From positions 1,488,001 to 1,552,000 of the forward strand of contig NZ_SGWX01000001.1 of NCBI RefSeq assembly GCF_004216535.1: a stretch of 64,000 nucleotides of DNA, read 5' to 3'. Within the stretch, counting starts at the first letter, position 1. Each line of letters starts with the position of its first letter. The position numbers were made by a program, and so were the translations under genes. This stretch comes from Xylanimonas ulmi. Lineage in GTDB: Bacteria > Actinomycetota > Actinomycetes > Actinomycetales > Cellulomonadaceae. Shown here piece after piece: positions 48,879 to 58,162 of this stretch. Under the pieces are notes generated by a model. The model ran no database searches. It was not told the origin of the DNA and was given only the letters and a program-made list of their open reading frames with translations.

Positions 48879-49649
48879 CTACTGCCCCATCGCGTGTACA
48901 CCGCCGTCGACGTGAACGATCTCACCGGTCGTCGCCGGGAACCAATCAGACAGCAGGGCGACGACGGCGCGCGCGGCGGGCTCGGCCGTCGTCTGGTCCC
49001 AGCCGAGGGGCGCGCGGCTCGGCCACGCGTCCTCCATGGTCGCGAACCCGGGGATCGACTTCGCTGCGGTGGTGCGGATCGGCCCGGCCGAGACGAGGTT
49101 GGCGCGGATGCCGTCCGGGCCCAGGTCACGCGCCAGGTAGCGGTTGGCCGACTCGAGGCCGGCCTTGGCGACACCCATCCAGTCGTAGACGGGCCAGGCG
49201 AACTGCGCGTCGAACGTCAGGCCGACGACGGCGCCGCCCGCGGTCATCAGCGGCTTGGCCGCCACGGCGAGCGACTTGTACGAGAACGTCGACACGTGCA
49301 GCGCGGTGGCGACGTCCTCCCACGCACCGCTCAGGAAGTTGCCGCCCATCACGGACTGGGGTGCGAAGCCGATCGAGTGCACCACACCGTCGAGACGGTC
49401 GAGGCCTGCGGCGCGCACGGCGTCGGCGAGGCCGTCGAGGTCCTCTTGGCTCGTCACGTCGAGCGGCACCACGGGCGCCTCGACGGGCAGGCGGCGGGCG
49501 AACGCCTGCGTGAGCTTCATCTGGCGGCCGAACGAGGAGAGCACGACCTGCGCACCCTCCTCCTGCGCGAGGCGTGCGGCGTGAAACGCGATCGAGCTGT
49601 CGGTCAGCACCCCGGTGACGAGGAGCTTCTTGCCGTCGAGCAGACCCAT
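48879..49649 (-). CDS. fabI: Enoyl-ACP reductase (NADH), InhA-like FabI
   Basis: 256 residues; catalyses the last reduction of each fatty-acid elongation cycle (FAS II). Short-chain dehydrogenase fold: LLVTGVLTDSSIAFHAARLAQEEGAQVVLSSFG (NAD-binding), DGVVHSIGFAPQSVMGG (the Ser of InhA Ser94 is kept), VYDWMGVAKAGLESANRYLARDLG with the catalytic Tyr and Lys spaced Y-x6-K, and GPIRTTAAKSIPGF. It is closer to mycobacterial InhA than to E. coli FabI in this region (YNWMTVAKSALES in InhA). ATG 49649 has GAAAGG upstream. The order fabG-fabI matches mabA-inhA of mycobacteria. Confidence 0.95.
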   Translation of the reverse strand: MGLLDGKKLLVTGVLTDSSIAFHAARLAQEEGAQVVLSSFGRQMKLTQAFARRLPVEAPVVPLDVTSQEDLDGLADAVRAAGLDRLDGVVHSIGFAPQSVMGGNFLSGAWEDVATALHVSTFSYKSLAVAAKPLMTAGGAVVGLTFDAQFAWPVYDWMGVAKAGLESANRYLARDLGPDGIRANLVSAGPIRTTAAKSIPGFATMEDAWPSRAPLGWDQTTAEPAARAVVALLSDWFPATTGEIVHVDGGVHAMGQ

Positions 49650-49698
49650 GATGACCTTTCGGGAGCTGGTGCTGGGGGGAGACTAACGAAGCGGGCCG

Positions 49699-50421
49699 TC
49701 AGTGGCCCATGCCGAGGCCACCGTCGACCGGGATGACCGCTCCCGAGACGTAGGCCGCGGCGTCGGAGGCGAGGAACCGCACGACGCCCGCAACCTCGTC
49801 GACGGTGGCGAACCGGCCCGCGGGGATCGCCGACTTGTACTGCCGCTGGGTGTCCTCGGGCAGCACAGCGGTCATCGCCGTCTCGACGAAGCCCGGAGCG
49901 ACGACGTTCGCGGTGATGCCGCGGCCGCCGAGCTCACGCGTGATCGACCGGGCCATGCCGACCAGCGCCGCCTTGGACGCGGCGTAGTTGACCTGGCCCG
50001 CGCCGCCGTACAGGCCCACGACCGAGCCGATCATGACGATCCGGCCGCGCCGCAGGCGGATCATGCCCTTCGAGGCGCGGCGCACCACGCGGAACGTGCC
50101 CGCGAGGTTGGTGTCCAGGACGGCGTCGAAGTCCTCGTCGCTCATGCGCAGGAGCAGTCCGTCACGCGTGACGCCGGCGTTGGCCACGAGCACCTCGACC
50201 GGGCCGAGGTCCGCCTCGATCGCGGTGAACGCCGCGTCGACCGCGGCGGAGTCGGTCACGTCGGCGACGTAGCCGTGGGCGCCGTCGGGCACGTCGCCGC
50301 CGCGATGCAGCGCGGCGACGGTGTCACCGGCGGCGACGAACGCCTCGGCGATGGCGCGGCCGATGCCGCGCGAGGCTCCGGTCACGACCACGACACGGGC
50401 GGGCGCGCTCATCGCGCTCAT
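49699..50421 (-). CDS. fabG: 3-oxoacyl-ACP reductase
   Basis: 240-residue NADPH-dependent ketoreductase of FAS II. Motifs: VVVVTGASRGIGRAIAEAF (nucleotide binding), LVANAGVTRDGLLLRMSDEDFDAVLDTNL, the catalytic triad GSVVGLYGGAGQVNYAASKAALVG (Ser, Tyr, Lys), and ANVVAPGFVETAMTAVLPED. The C-terminus VSGAVIPVDGGLGMGH is typical. First gene of the fabG-fabI-sixA operon. Two in-frame ATGs occur (50421 and 50412); AGGAA 9 nt before the first supports 50421. Confidence 0.95.
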   Translation of the reverse strand: MSAMSAPARVVVVTGASRGIGRAIAEAFVAAGDTVAALHRGGDVPDGAHGYVADVTDSAAVDAAFTAIEADLGPVEVLVANAGVTRDGLLLRMSDEDFDAVLDTNLAGTFRVVRRASKGMIRLRRGRIVMIGSVVGLYGGAGQVNYAASKAALVGMARSITRELGGRGITANVVAPGFVETAMTAVLPEDTQRQYKSAIPAGRFATVDEVAGVVRFLASDAAAYVSGAVIPVDGGLGMGH

Positions 50422-50540
50422 GGGAGGGTTCCTTTCGTCGGGAGGGGCCGAGTGTGAACGTACCGCGACGCCGCGCCTGACCACGCGCACGCCGCGGACC
50501 GCTTCACAGCCCGGACTTGCCGGATTCCTACAACGCCCCA

Positions 50541-50566
50541 GGTCCGCCCGCGGGCAGTCACGGACC
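50541..50566. promoter_or_regulatory. Nested palindromes in the fabG/DUF3099 divergent region
   Basis: GGTCCG...CGGACC (50541-50566) encloses GCCCGCGGGC (50547-50556), 120-145 bases before fabG and ~50 before the divergent gene. A lipid-responsive regulator is imaginable, but no family match was recognised. Confidence 0.3.
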
Positions 50567-50602
50567 CCTTGGGGGGTGTGCCCTGACGCGACCGACCGCT
50601 CG

Positions 50603-50608
50603 TAGACT
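50603..50608 (+). promoter_or_regulatory. -10 TAGACT, leaderless start of the DUF3099 gene
   Basis: Six bases (GGCGGT) separate the hexamer from GTG 50615. Confidence 0.5.
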
Positions 50609-50614
50609 GGCGGT

Positions 50615-50980
50615 GTGAGCACCACGCGGACCAGCGCGTCGGCCGCCGGGTCCGGCCGTCGGCAGGACGGAGCGGTGCCGTCGATCACCGACGCGCCCGA
50701 GTCCCTCACCGACGACCAGGCGCGCCGCCAGCGCCGGTACCTGCTGCAGATGGGGCTGCGCGTGGTGTGCTTCGTCGGCGCCTACTTCGCCGACGGCTGG
50801 CTGCGGTGGACGCTGATCGCCGGCGCCGTCGTCATCCCCTATCTCGCGGTGATCCTGGTCAACGCGGGCCGCGACCGGGTCCAGTACGCCACCTCGGCGC
50901 TCGAGCCCGCCGCGCCCCAGCAGTTGCCGCCGGCGCCCGAGGGGGCGACCGTCGTCGAGAACGATCCCGAGGAGAGCTGA
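50615..50980 (+). CDS. DUF3099 membrane protein
   Basis: 121 residues. The N-terminus (PSITDAPESLTDDQARRQRRYLLQMGLRVVCFVGAYF) contains the DUF3099 signature, a short acidic stretch and then R-x-R-x-Y-L-x-x-M-x-x-R-x-x-C. Two membrane helices follow (GLRVVCFVGAYFADGW, WTLIAGAVVIPYLAVILVNAG). The cytoplasmic tail is Pro/Glu-rich. This actinobacteria-specific family has no known function. It is first in a tight run of three genes; its TGA is followed immediately by the ATG of the next. Confidence 0.85.
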   Translation: MSTTRTSASAAGSGRRQDGAVPSITDAPESLTDDQARRQRRYLLQMGLRVVCFVGAYFADGWLRWTLIAGAVVIPYLAVILVNAGRDRVQYATSALEPAAPQQLPPAPEGATVVENDPEES

Positions 50981-51235
50981 ATGGACCTGCTGGGCGCCGC
51001 GGACCCGGTCGCCGCGGGCGACCTCGTCTGCTCGGCCAAGGGCTGCCGGGCGCCCGCCGCCTGGGGTCTGCTGTGGAACAACCCCAAGCTGCACACGCCC
51101 GAGCGGCGCAAGGTGTGGCTCGCGTGCGACGACCATCGCCCGACGCTGGAGCAGTTCCTCGGCCGCCGCGAGTTCTGGAGGCGGACCGTGCCCGTCGCCG
51201 ACCTCGAACGGCTCGACCCGGACCCGCGCTCGTGA
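50981..51235 (+). CDS. Small Cys/His-containing conserved protein
   Basis: 84 residues with a putative zinc site: CSAKGC near residues 17-22 and CDDH near 49-52. Between them is the aromatic motif WGLLWNNPKLHTPERRKVWLAC. This pattern is conserved in actinobacterial small proteins that databases often label acetone carboxylase, a name I would not trust because the protein is far too small to be that enzyme. Probably a metal-binding accessory factor. The ATG has GAGGAGAG upstream and directly follows the DUF3099 stop. The stop overlaps the GTG of surf1. Confidence 0.65.
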   Translation: MDLLGAADPVAAGDLVCSAKGCRAPAAWGLLWNNPKLHTPERRKVWLACDDHRPTLEQFLGRREFWRRTVPVADLERLDPDPRS

Positions 51236-52140
51236 CGCTCGCCACGGCGCCGGCGCCTGCGGCCACAGCGTCGCGCACCCGTCGTCAGTGGGTGACGCTC
51301 GGCCTCGGGGCTGTGGTGGTCGCCGCGCTGTGTGTGCTCGCCGCCGTGTGGCAGTGGCACCGCTACACGGCGCGTGAGGCGCAGATCCACCTGATCGAGT
51401 CCAACTACGGCGCGGCGCCCGTCGCCGTCGGCGAACTGCTGCCCGCGCCCGGCGCGGCGCTGGCCGACGACGAGGTCTGGCGCCCCGTCACGCTGACCGG
51501 GCGCTACCGTCCCCAGGACACGGTGCTGCTGCGCAACCGGCCCGTCGACTCGACGGCGGGCTTCCACGTGCTCGTCCCGTTCGAGGCCGACGACGGGCTC
51601 GTGCTGGTGGTCGACCGCGGGTTCGTGCCGCTCGGTGAGGACTCCAGCAAGCCCGACGCGTTCCCCGCTCCCCCGGACGGCGAGGTCACGGCGACCGTGA
51701 CGCTGCGCGCCGACGAGCCGGCGTCCTCGCGCGGCGCCCCCGGCGGGCAGGTGCAGGCGATATCGACGGCGCAGGTGCTGGGCGCGGGGCCGTCGGGCGC
51801 GTCATGGGCGCAAGGCCGGACCGTGGCGGCCTACGGGCAACTGCGCACCGAGCAGACCGCCTCCGACGCGGAGCCTGTGCCCACCGCGCTCATCCCGCTC
51901 CCCGCGCCCGACCTCGACCCGGGCTCACACCTGTCGTACACCTTCCAGTGGTGCGTCTTCGCGGCCGGCGCGCTCGGCGGGTACCTCGTGCTGTGGCGGC
52001 GCGAGACCCGCGGCGCCCAGCCGACGGCGGGCGATCTGCTGCTGGCCACAGGCGAGGCGAGCACGCGCGCCCCGCGGCCGCCGCGACGTCGTCGGCCGAC
52101 GGACGAGGAGATCGAGGACGCGGCGCTCGGCGACGAGTGA
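51232..52140 (+). CDS. SURF1-family protein
   Basis: 302 residues. SURF1 proteins assist assembly of cytochrome c oxidase (haem a insertion) in the cytoplasmic membrane. Two helices flank a periplasmic-side domain: RQWVTLGLGAVVVAALCVLAAVWQWHRY and SYTFQWCVFAAGALGGYLVLWRR. Diagnostic motifs are WQWHRY, WRPVTLTGRYRPQDTVLLRNRPVDSTAGFHVLVPF and VLVVDRGFVPLGED. The tail is cytoplasmic and Arg-rich. GTG 51232 overlaps the previous stop (GTGA). It shares a likely operon with the DUF3099 and Cys-rich genes. Confidence 0.92.
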   Translation: MTLATAPAPAATASRTRRQWVTLGLGAVVVAALCVLAAVWQWHRYTAREAQIHLIESNYGAAPVAVGELLPAPGAALADDEVWRPVTLTGRYRPQDTVLLRNRPVDSTAGFHVLVPFEADDGLVLVVDRGFVPLGEDSSKPDAFPAPPDGEVTATVTLRADEPASSRGAPGGQVQAISTAQVLGAGPSGASWAQGRTVAAYGQLRTEQTASDAEPVPTALIPLPAPDLDPGSHLSYTFQWCVFAAGALGGYLVLWRRETRGAQPTAGDLLLATGEASTRAPRPPRRRRPTDEEIEDAALGDE

Positions 52141-52170
52141 GCGGTCGGCGCGACGAGTGACCGCGTGAGG

Positions 52171-53076
52171 TCACAGCCGCGCCGCGTGCAGCGCGTCGCA
52201 CGTCTGGAGTGTTCCGCCGTTGTAGCCGGCCGTGAACCAGCGCACGCGCTGCTGCGAGGTGCCGTGCGTGAACGCCTCGGGGTTGACGCGGCCCGTGGCC
52301 TGCTGCTGGATGCGGTCGTCGCCGACGGCCGAGGCCGCCGACAGCGCGTCGCGCACATCGGCCTCGGTGAGCGGGTTCAGGAACGGGATTCCGGTGTCGG
52401 GGTCGAGGGTCGTGGCGGCGTGCGCGGCCCACATGCCGGCGAGGCAGTCGGCCATGAGCTCGATGCGCACCGAGTCGGAGGCCGCGCCCGTCCCACCCCG
52501 GTTCGCCTCGTCCATCGCGCCGATGAGGTTCTCGATGTGGTGTCCCATCTCGTGCGCGACGACGTACTTGCGCGCCAGCGGCCCGCCGGAGGACCCGAAG
52601 CGCGAGGTCAGCTCGTCGTAGAAGCTGACGTCGACGTAGATCGTCTGGTCGGGTGGGCAGTAGAAGGGCCCCGTGTCGGCGGTCGCCGGGCCGCACGCGG
52701 TGTCGACGGCCTGCGTGAAGCTGTACACCCCGGGCTGGGTGTACTGCACCCCGGCCTGCTCGGGCAGGACGTCCTGCCAGTACGCGTCGAGCGCCTGCGC
52801 CGTGGCCGACAGCTCGCAGTCCAGGTCGGTGTTGGCCTGCAGCGCGGTGCAGTCGGCAACGAACTGATCCTCGCCGGTGGCCTGCTGCTGGGCGCCGTCG
52901 GCGCCGGTGAGCGCGTCGGTGAGTCCGGCGATGTCGCCGCCGTTGCCGAAGAACATCGCCAGCAGCGCGACGATGACCGCGCCGAGGCCGCCGCCTGCGA
53001 TAGCCCCGGTGCGGCGGGTGCCGCCGCCCTTGCGCACGCGCCCGCCCTCGAACTTGCCCCCCTCGCTGAACGTCAT
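52171..53076 (-). CDS. Neutral zinc metallopeptidase (YpfJ family)
   Basis: 301 residues. A short cytoplasmic tail (MTFSEGGKFEGGRVRKGGG) and one membrane helix (GAIAGGGLGAVIVALLAMFFG) place the catalytic domain outside. Zinc site: YVVAHEMGHHIENLIG with HExxH, and RIELMADCLAGMWA with the third ligand region. WFTAGYNGGTLQTCDAL near the end is typical of the family (W-F-x-x-G-Y). Cysteines at several positions suggest disulfides. No substrate is known. ATG 53076 has TACCGT 6 nt upstream. It is convergent with surf1 and divergent from the ABC-F gene. Confidence 0.92.
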   Translation of the reverse strand: MTFSEGGKFEGGRVRKGGGTRRTGAIAGGGLGAVIVALLAMFFGNGGDIAGLTDALTGADGAQQQATGEDQFVADCTALQANTDLDCELSATAQALDAYWQDVLPEQAGVQYTQPGVYSFTQAVDTACGPATADTGPFYCPPDQTIYVDVSFYDELTSRFGSSGGPLARKYVVAHEMGHHIENLIGAMDEANRGGTGAASDSVRIELMADCLAGMWAAHAATTLDPDTGIPFLNPLTEADVRDALSAASAVGDDRIQQQATGRVNPEAFTHGTSQQRVRWFTAGYNGGTLQTCDALHAARL

Positions 53077-53082
53077 GTGCAC

Positions 53083-53088
53083 ACGGTA
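53083..53088 (-). promoter_or_regulatory. -10 TACCGT, leaderless start of the metallopeptidase
   Basis: Six bases (GTGCAC) separate the hexamer from ATG 53076. Confidence 0.5.
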
Positions 53089-53162
53089 AGTCGCGCGCTC
53101 GCGGCGCGCGGCCCCAGTCGGGGCCGCGTCCCCTGCGCCGCCGCGGCGGCCTGGCGCCCCGG

Positions 53163-53168
53163 TAGACT
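53163..53168 (+). promoter_or_regulatory. -10 TAGACT for the ABC-F gene
   Basis: It lies ~98 bases before GTG 53266, so this transcript would carry a GC-rich leader of about 90 nt. ABC-F genes are often controlled by leader attenuation, but no leader ORF was recognised. Confidence 0.35.
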
Positions 53169-53265
53169 CGGGTGGCCGCCGCCGCCGTCGGCGCCCCCGC
53201 ACGGGCCTCTTGGGGCTGCGCGCGCCGGGGTTCCCGACCTTCCCGACAGACACCGAGGCACACCT

Positions 53266-54864
<1,599 letters not shown>

Positions 54865-54873
54865 CCACCCCGC

Positions 54874-54950
54874 CGAGATACCGGTCCTCGGTCATTCCGG
54901 GTGTTCTCGGTGACCGGACTCCGGTATCTCGACGCGGGACCGGTATCTCG
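54874..54950. repeat. Triplicate GAGATACCGG palindromic repeat
   Basis: CGAGATACCGG (54874-54884) pairs with CCGGTATCTCG at 54921-54931 and again at 54940-54950. The first pair extends to a ~20-bp imperfect inverted repeat. It fills the gap after the ABC-F gene and may be a small dispersed element as well as a terminator. Confidence 0.7.
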
Positions 54951-54965
54951 TGGGAGGGTGCGGGG

Positions 54966-56027
54966 GTGAGAGAGGGGTTGCTCGCGTACCGGGTCCGGGC
55001 GCAGATGGTCACTGCGGGGACGGCCCGGGGCGACGGGGCGTTCGTGGTCGGGCGGCTGGGCGGCGTGCAGGCGCAACTGCACGACATGTCGCTGTGGGCG
55101 CTGTCGCGGCGCAGCGGACGCACACGCGCGCAACTCGCCGCGGAGTTCGACGCCGGAGCCTTCGTGCGCACGCACGTGCTGCGCCCAACGTGGCACCACG
55201 TGCTGGCCGCCGACCTGCCCGACCTGCTCGCGCTGACCGCAGACCGTGTGCGCCGCACCCTGGACACCGCGGCGCGGACCGCCGGCCTGCCGCCCGCCAC
55301 GCGCCACGCCGCCGCCGACGTCGTCGCCGAGGCCGTGCGCGCCCACGGCCCGCTGACCCGCGCCGAGGTCGCCGCACACCTGACCGCGGCCGGACTCGAC
55401 GGGCCGGGCGGCCGGTGGGCGACGCAGCCGCTCGCGCATGTGCTCATCGAGGCGGAACTGCGCGGAGCGGTCGGGTCCGGTCCCATGCGCGGCAAGCAGC
55501 ACACCTACCGCGCGCTCGACCTGCCGCCGTCGCGCCGCGCCGACGACGAGCGCCTCGCGTGGCTCGCGCGCCGCTACGTGTGCGGCCACGGCCCTGCGCG
55601 TCCCGAGGACCTCGCCTGGTGGGCGTCGCTGCCGGTCACGGCGGCGCGCCGCGCGTTCGCCCTCGCGGCCCTGCGCCCCGTCACGCTCGCGGGCGTCGAG
55701 CTGTTCGTCGACGACGACGCCGCACCGGATGCGTCGCCCGTGCCCGCGGCGATGCTGCTGTCCAACTACGACGAGCTCATCTCCTACCGTCGCGACCCGG
55801 GCGACTGGGGCCCGTACGCGACCGACGCGGTGCTGCGCGCGCAGGGGCTGGTGCTGGTCGACGGCGCGCTCGTCGGCCTGTGGACGCGCGCGGAGACGAC
55901 GCGCGGCGTCGTCGTCACGGTCTCGACGCCCGTGAGCCTTTCCGCGCGAGCGCGCGCCGGCCTTGAGGCCGAGGCCGAGCGCTACGGCCGGTTCGCCGGC
56001 CTGCCCGCGACGCTCACCATCGCCTGA
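54966..56027 (+). CDS. AlkZ-like winged-helix DNA-binding protein
   Basis: 353 residues of the AlkZ/HTH_42 family, whose characterised members are DNA glycosylases that unhook interstrand crosslinks or remove bulky alkylated bases. The motif GGVQAQLHDMSLWAL (~32-46) has Gln-Ala-Gln, the Q-x-Q catalytic motif of the AlkZ subgroup. Other family segments: VRTHVLRPTWHHVLAADLPDLLAL, GPMRGKQHTYRALD, WLARRYVCGHGPARPEDLAWWASLP, and MLLSNYDELISYRRDP near the C-terminus (N-Y/F-D-E). Its true lesion is unknown. The GTG start follows GGGAGGG. No DNA-damage operator was seen upstream. Confidence 0.85.
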   Translation: MREGLLAYRVRAQMVTAGTARGDGAFVVGRLGGVQAQLHDMSLWALSRRSGRTRAQLAAEFDAGAFVRTHVLRPTWHHVLAADLPDLLALTADRVRRTLDTAARTAGLPPATRHAAADVVAEAVRAHGPLTRAEVAAHLTAAGLDGPGGRWATQPLAHVLIEAELRGAVGSGPMRGKQHTYRALDLPPSRRADDERLAWLARRYVCGHGPARPEDLAWWASLPVTAARRAFALAALRPVTLAGVELFVDDDAAPDASPVPAAMLLSNYDELISYRRDPGDWGPYATDAVLRAQGLVLVDGALVGLWTRAETTRGVVVTVSTPVSLSARARAGLEAEAERYGRFAGLPATLTIA

Positions 56028-56057
56028 GCCGGGCCCGCCGCTCCCCCGCTCCCCCAC

Positions 56058-57467
56058 TCACACGAACGCGAAGACGGGCGGGAACACGAGCACCACCACC
56101 GCCGCCCAGGCGGCGTACACCGGCAGGTAGCGCGTCTGCCAACGCTCGACGGCGCCGAACCCGCCCGCCCCGCGCAGGAACCGCCACACCAGCCACCCGG
56201 TCCCGACCAGGTGGACCAGCAGCACCAGGTTGAGGCCGAGCGCCGCCGTCTTGTTGGCCGTCCACCCAAACTCGGCGGTGCGCGAGACCATCGCCGACAG
56301 GGCGACGGCGTTGACCGCGACGGCGACCACGACGAGCACGAGCTGGAGCCCGTCGAACCAGGTGCGCGGCGCGAGCGGGTCGCGCGCCGAGATCGAGTAG
56401 AGCAGCAGCGCGAGCACCAGCACCAGCACGGCGTCCATGAGGATCAACAGCTCGCGGTCCACCGAAACGAGCGACCCGTGGGCGAGCAGCACCACGAGCG
56501 TCGCCGCCAGCATGACCACGGTCAGCGGGGTGAAGACGCGCGTGAGCACAGGCGCCATGTTCTCCACGACGCTCTTCTTCGCCTCGACGAGCCAGGCCGC
56601 GACGAAGAGCGCTCCTGGGCCGGCGAACGGCATGAGCCAGTCCTCGACGAAGGGCTCGAGGCTGACGTTGACGACGCCGAACATGGCCACGGTCAGGCCC
56701 AGCAGCATGCTGCCGCCGATCGCGATGAGCGTGAGGTAGATGAGCAGCTCACCCGTGAACCGGACGAAGTCCATCCGACGGGCGTGAGAACGCCAGCGGC
56801 CGGTGTAGGCGACGCCCAGCAGCAGCCAGAGCACGACCGGCAGATGGGTCGCGGCCAGCACGAATGTCATCCCGGGGCCGTCGTTCGCCGGGCTGGCGAA
56901 CGGGTAGAGGTTGACCGCGAGCGCCGGCGCCGCGGCGAGCGCCACCAGTGCGACGACGACGCGCGCGGGCAGCCGCCGCGACCATGCGAAGTAGGCGGCG
57001 AGGAACGGCAGGACGGCGACGGCGGCGTTGGCGAGCAGCAGGGTGTCGTCACGGGCGCCGAGCAGCGCCTTGACGACGAGTCCGCAGGCCCCGGCCAGCG
57101 CGATCAGCACGCCGAGGTCGCGTAGGCGTGTCGTCGTCGCGGCGGGCTCGTCGGGCACCAGGACGAGCTGGCGCCACAGCCGCTCGGAGTGCTCGCGCGC
57201 GAACTCACGCGAGACGGCGTCGAGGCCGCCCATGCGCTTGACCGCGACGAGGAAGGCCTCGTCGTCGTCGAGGCCGCCGGCGCGCAGGTCGTCGACCCGG
57301 CCGCGCAGGTTGTCCTCCAACTCCTCGGCGTCGTCCGGGGTGATGGCATGGCGCCGCAGCACCCAGGAGCGCCACAGGTCGATCTGCTCCTCCAGCGTCC
57401 CGCGCTCGTCGAGACCGGCCGGGGTGGGAGCCTGACCCGGCTCGTCCGGCCCGCCGCTCACGCCCAT
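56058..57467 (-). CDS. Polytopic membrane protein with permease-prefix (HAAS-like) domain
   Basis: 469 residues. The soluble N-terminal ~100 residues (LEEQIDLWRSWVLRRHAITPDDAEELEDNLRGRVDDLRAGGLDDDEAFLVAVKRMGGLDAVSREFAREH) match the permease-prefix/HAAS type of domain, which typically occurs beside PadR-regulated membrane proteins. About ten membrane helices follow, with one charged loop (PFVEDWLMPFAG). It resembles DUF4153-type proteins. The role is unknown, possibly cell-envelope or stress related. It overlaps the end of the PadR gene by 10 bases, so the two are co-translated, and PadR presumably represses both. Confidence 0.75.
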   Translation of the reverse strand: MGVSGGPDEPGQAPTPAGLDERGTLEEQIDLWRSWVLRRHAITPDDAEELEDNLRGRVDDLRAGGLDDDEAFLVAVKRMGGLDAVSREFAREHSERLWRQLVLVPDEPAATTTRLRDLGVLIALAGACGLVVKALLGARDDTLLLANAAVAVLPFLAAYFAWSRRLPARVVVALVALAAAPALAVNLYPFASPANDGPGMTFVLAATHLPVVLWLLLGVAYTGRWRSHARRMDFVRFTGELLIYLTLIAIGGSMLLGLTVAMFGVVNVSLEPFVEDWLMPFAGPGALFVAAWLVEAKKSVVENMAPVLTRVFTPLTVVMLAATLVVLLAHGSLVSVDRELLILMDAVLVLVLALLLYSISARDPLAPRTWFDGLQLVLVVVAVAVNAVALSAMVSRTAEFGWTANKTAALGLNLVLLVHLVGTGWLVWRFLRGAGGFGAVERWQTRYLPVYAAWAAVVVLVFPPVFAFV

Positions 57468-57820
57468 GCCTCCGCGGTCGCGGGGCCGGCCTCACGCCGG
57501 TCCCACACCTGGCGCAGCGCGTCGGCGACGACACCCCACTGCGCCTGTCGCTCGCCCAGGGCTTGGCGTCCGGCGGGGGTCAGCGCGTAGTGCTTGCGCT
57601 TGCGCCCCGCCTCGGACACGCCCCACCGGGCGGTGACCCAGCCGTTGCGCTCAAGCCGGTGCAGCAGCGGGTAGAGCATGCCGTCGGTCCACTGCATGCG
57701 GCCCCCGGACAGCTCGCCGACGCGTTTGAGGATGGCGTACCCGTGCAGGTCGCCGCCCGCGAGGATGCCCAGGACGAGCGGTGTCGCGCTGGCCGCGACC
57801 AGGTCCTTGTCGATGTGCAC
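57458..57820 (-). CDS. PadR-family transcriptional regulator
   Basis: 120 residues. Classic PadR winged helix: TPLVLGILAGGDLHGYAILKRVGELSGGRMQWTDGMLYPLLHRLERNGWVTARWGVSEAGRKRKHYALTPAGRQAL, with the G-x-L-Y-P-x-L-x-R-L-E recognition motif, and a C-terminal dimerisation helix. It probably represses its own operon with the membrane protein downstream. Two in-frame GTGs are possible; AGGAG is 7 nt from the one at 57820, so I choose it over 57826. An extended palindrome lies immediately upstream. Confidence 0.9.
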   Translation of the reverse strand: MHIDKDLVAASATPLVLGILAGGDLHGYAILKRVGELSGGRMQWTDGMLYPLLHRLERNGWVTARWGVSEAGRKRKHYALTPAGRQALGERQAQWGVVADALRQVWDRREAGPATAEAWA

Positions 57821-57832
57821 GAGCACGCTCCT

Positions 57833-57876
57833 ATACCTAGCGGTGCAAGGGATTGAACCCTAGCACCACAAGGTAT
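57833..57876. promoter_or_regulatory. PadR operator candidate
   Basis: Arms 57833-57851 and 57858-57876 form a 19-bp imperfect palindrome (15 of 19 positions pair), with ATACC and GGTAT at the ends and a 6-nt centre. It covers the promoter region of the padR operon. Confidence 0.6.
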
Positions 57877-58162
57877 CGGGGCGCAGGACGCGCCGACTCA
57901 CCCGGCGCCGCCCGACGATCCGCGGGGCGCCGCTTGCCCGAGCCCGCGCGCCTGCGCCAAGATCGCCGCCATGCCGCGCATCGCCACCCACTCCCGCACC
58001 CTGGGGACCTGTCCCTAGGGCGGCGTCCGCGCGCCCCCACGATCCGCTCCGCGCGATCGTGTCAGGTGGATCCAGGCCGGCCGTCGCCCTCGCGCGCGGT
58101 CGGCCTTTCGTGTGCCCGGTCGCGCCCTCTTCCTCCGACCCGCCACCCGCCGAGGATCCTCC
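57877..58162 (+). other. Structured leader region without a gene
   Basis: About 340 bases separate padR from the dicarboxylate symporter. Apart from the PadR palindrome this stretch has three consecutive hairpins on the plus strand: CCCTGGGGAC/GTCCCTAGGG (57999-58020), ACGATC/GATCGT (58039-58060) and a 10-bp GC stem followed by TTT (58074-58108). I see no convincing small ORF. The run of hairpins ending in a terminator-like one suggests a regulatory leader. Confidence 0.4.
58074..58108 (+). terminator. Terminator-like hairpin ahead of the symporter gene
   Basis: AGGCCGGCCG pairs with CGGTCGGCCT (one G-U pair), loop 13 nt, then TTT. It lies 55 bases before GTG 58163, so it may be an attenuator rather than an end-of-operon terminator. 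Confidence 0.45.

Noticed and set aside
50981-51235. Acetone carboxylase annotation for the 84-residue protein
   Set aside because: The protein is far too small and lacks carboxylase domains; only a Cys/His metal-site pattern is visible.
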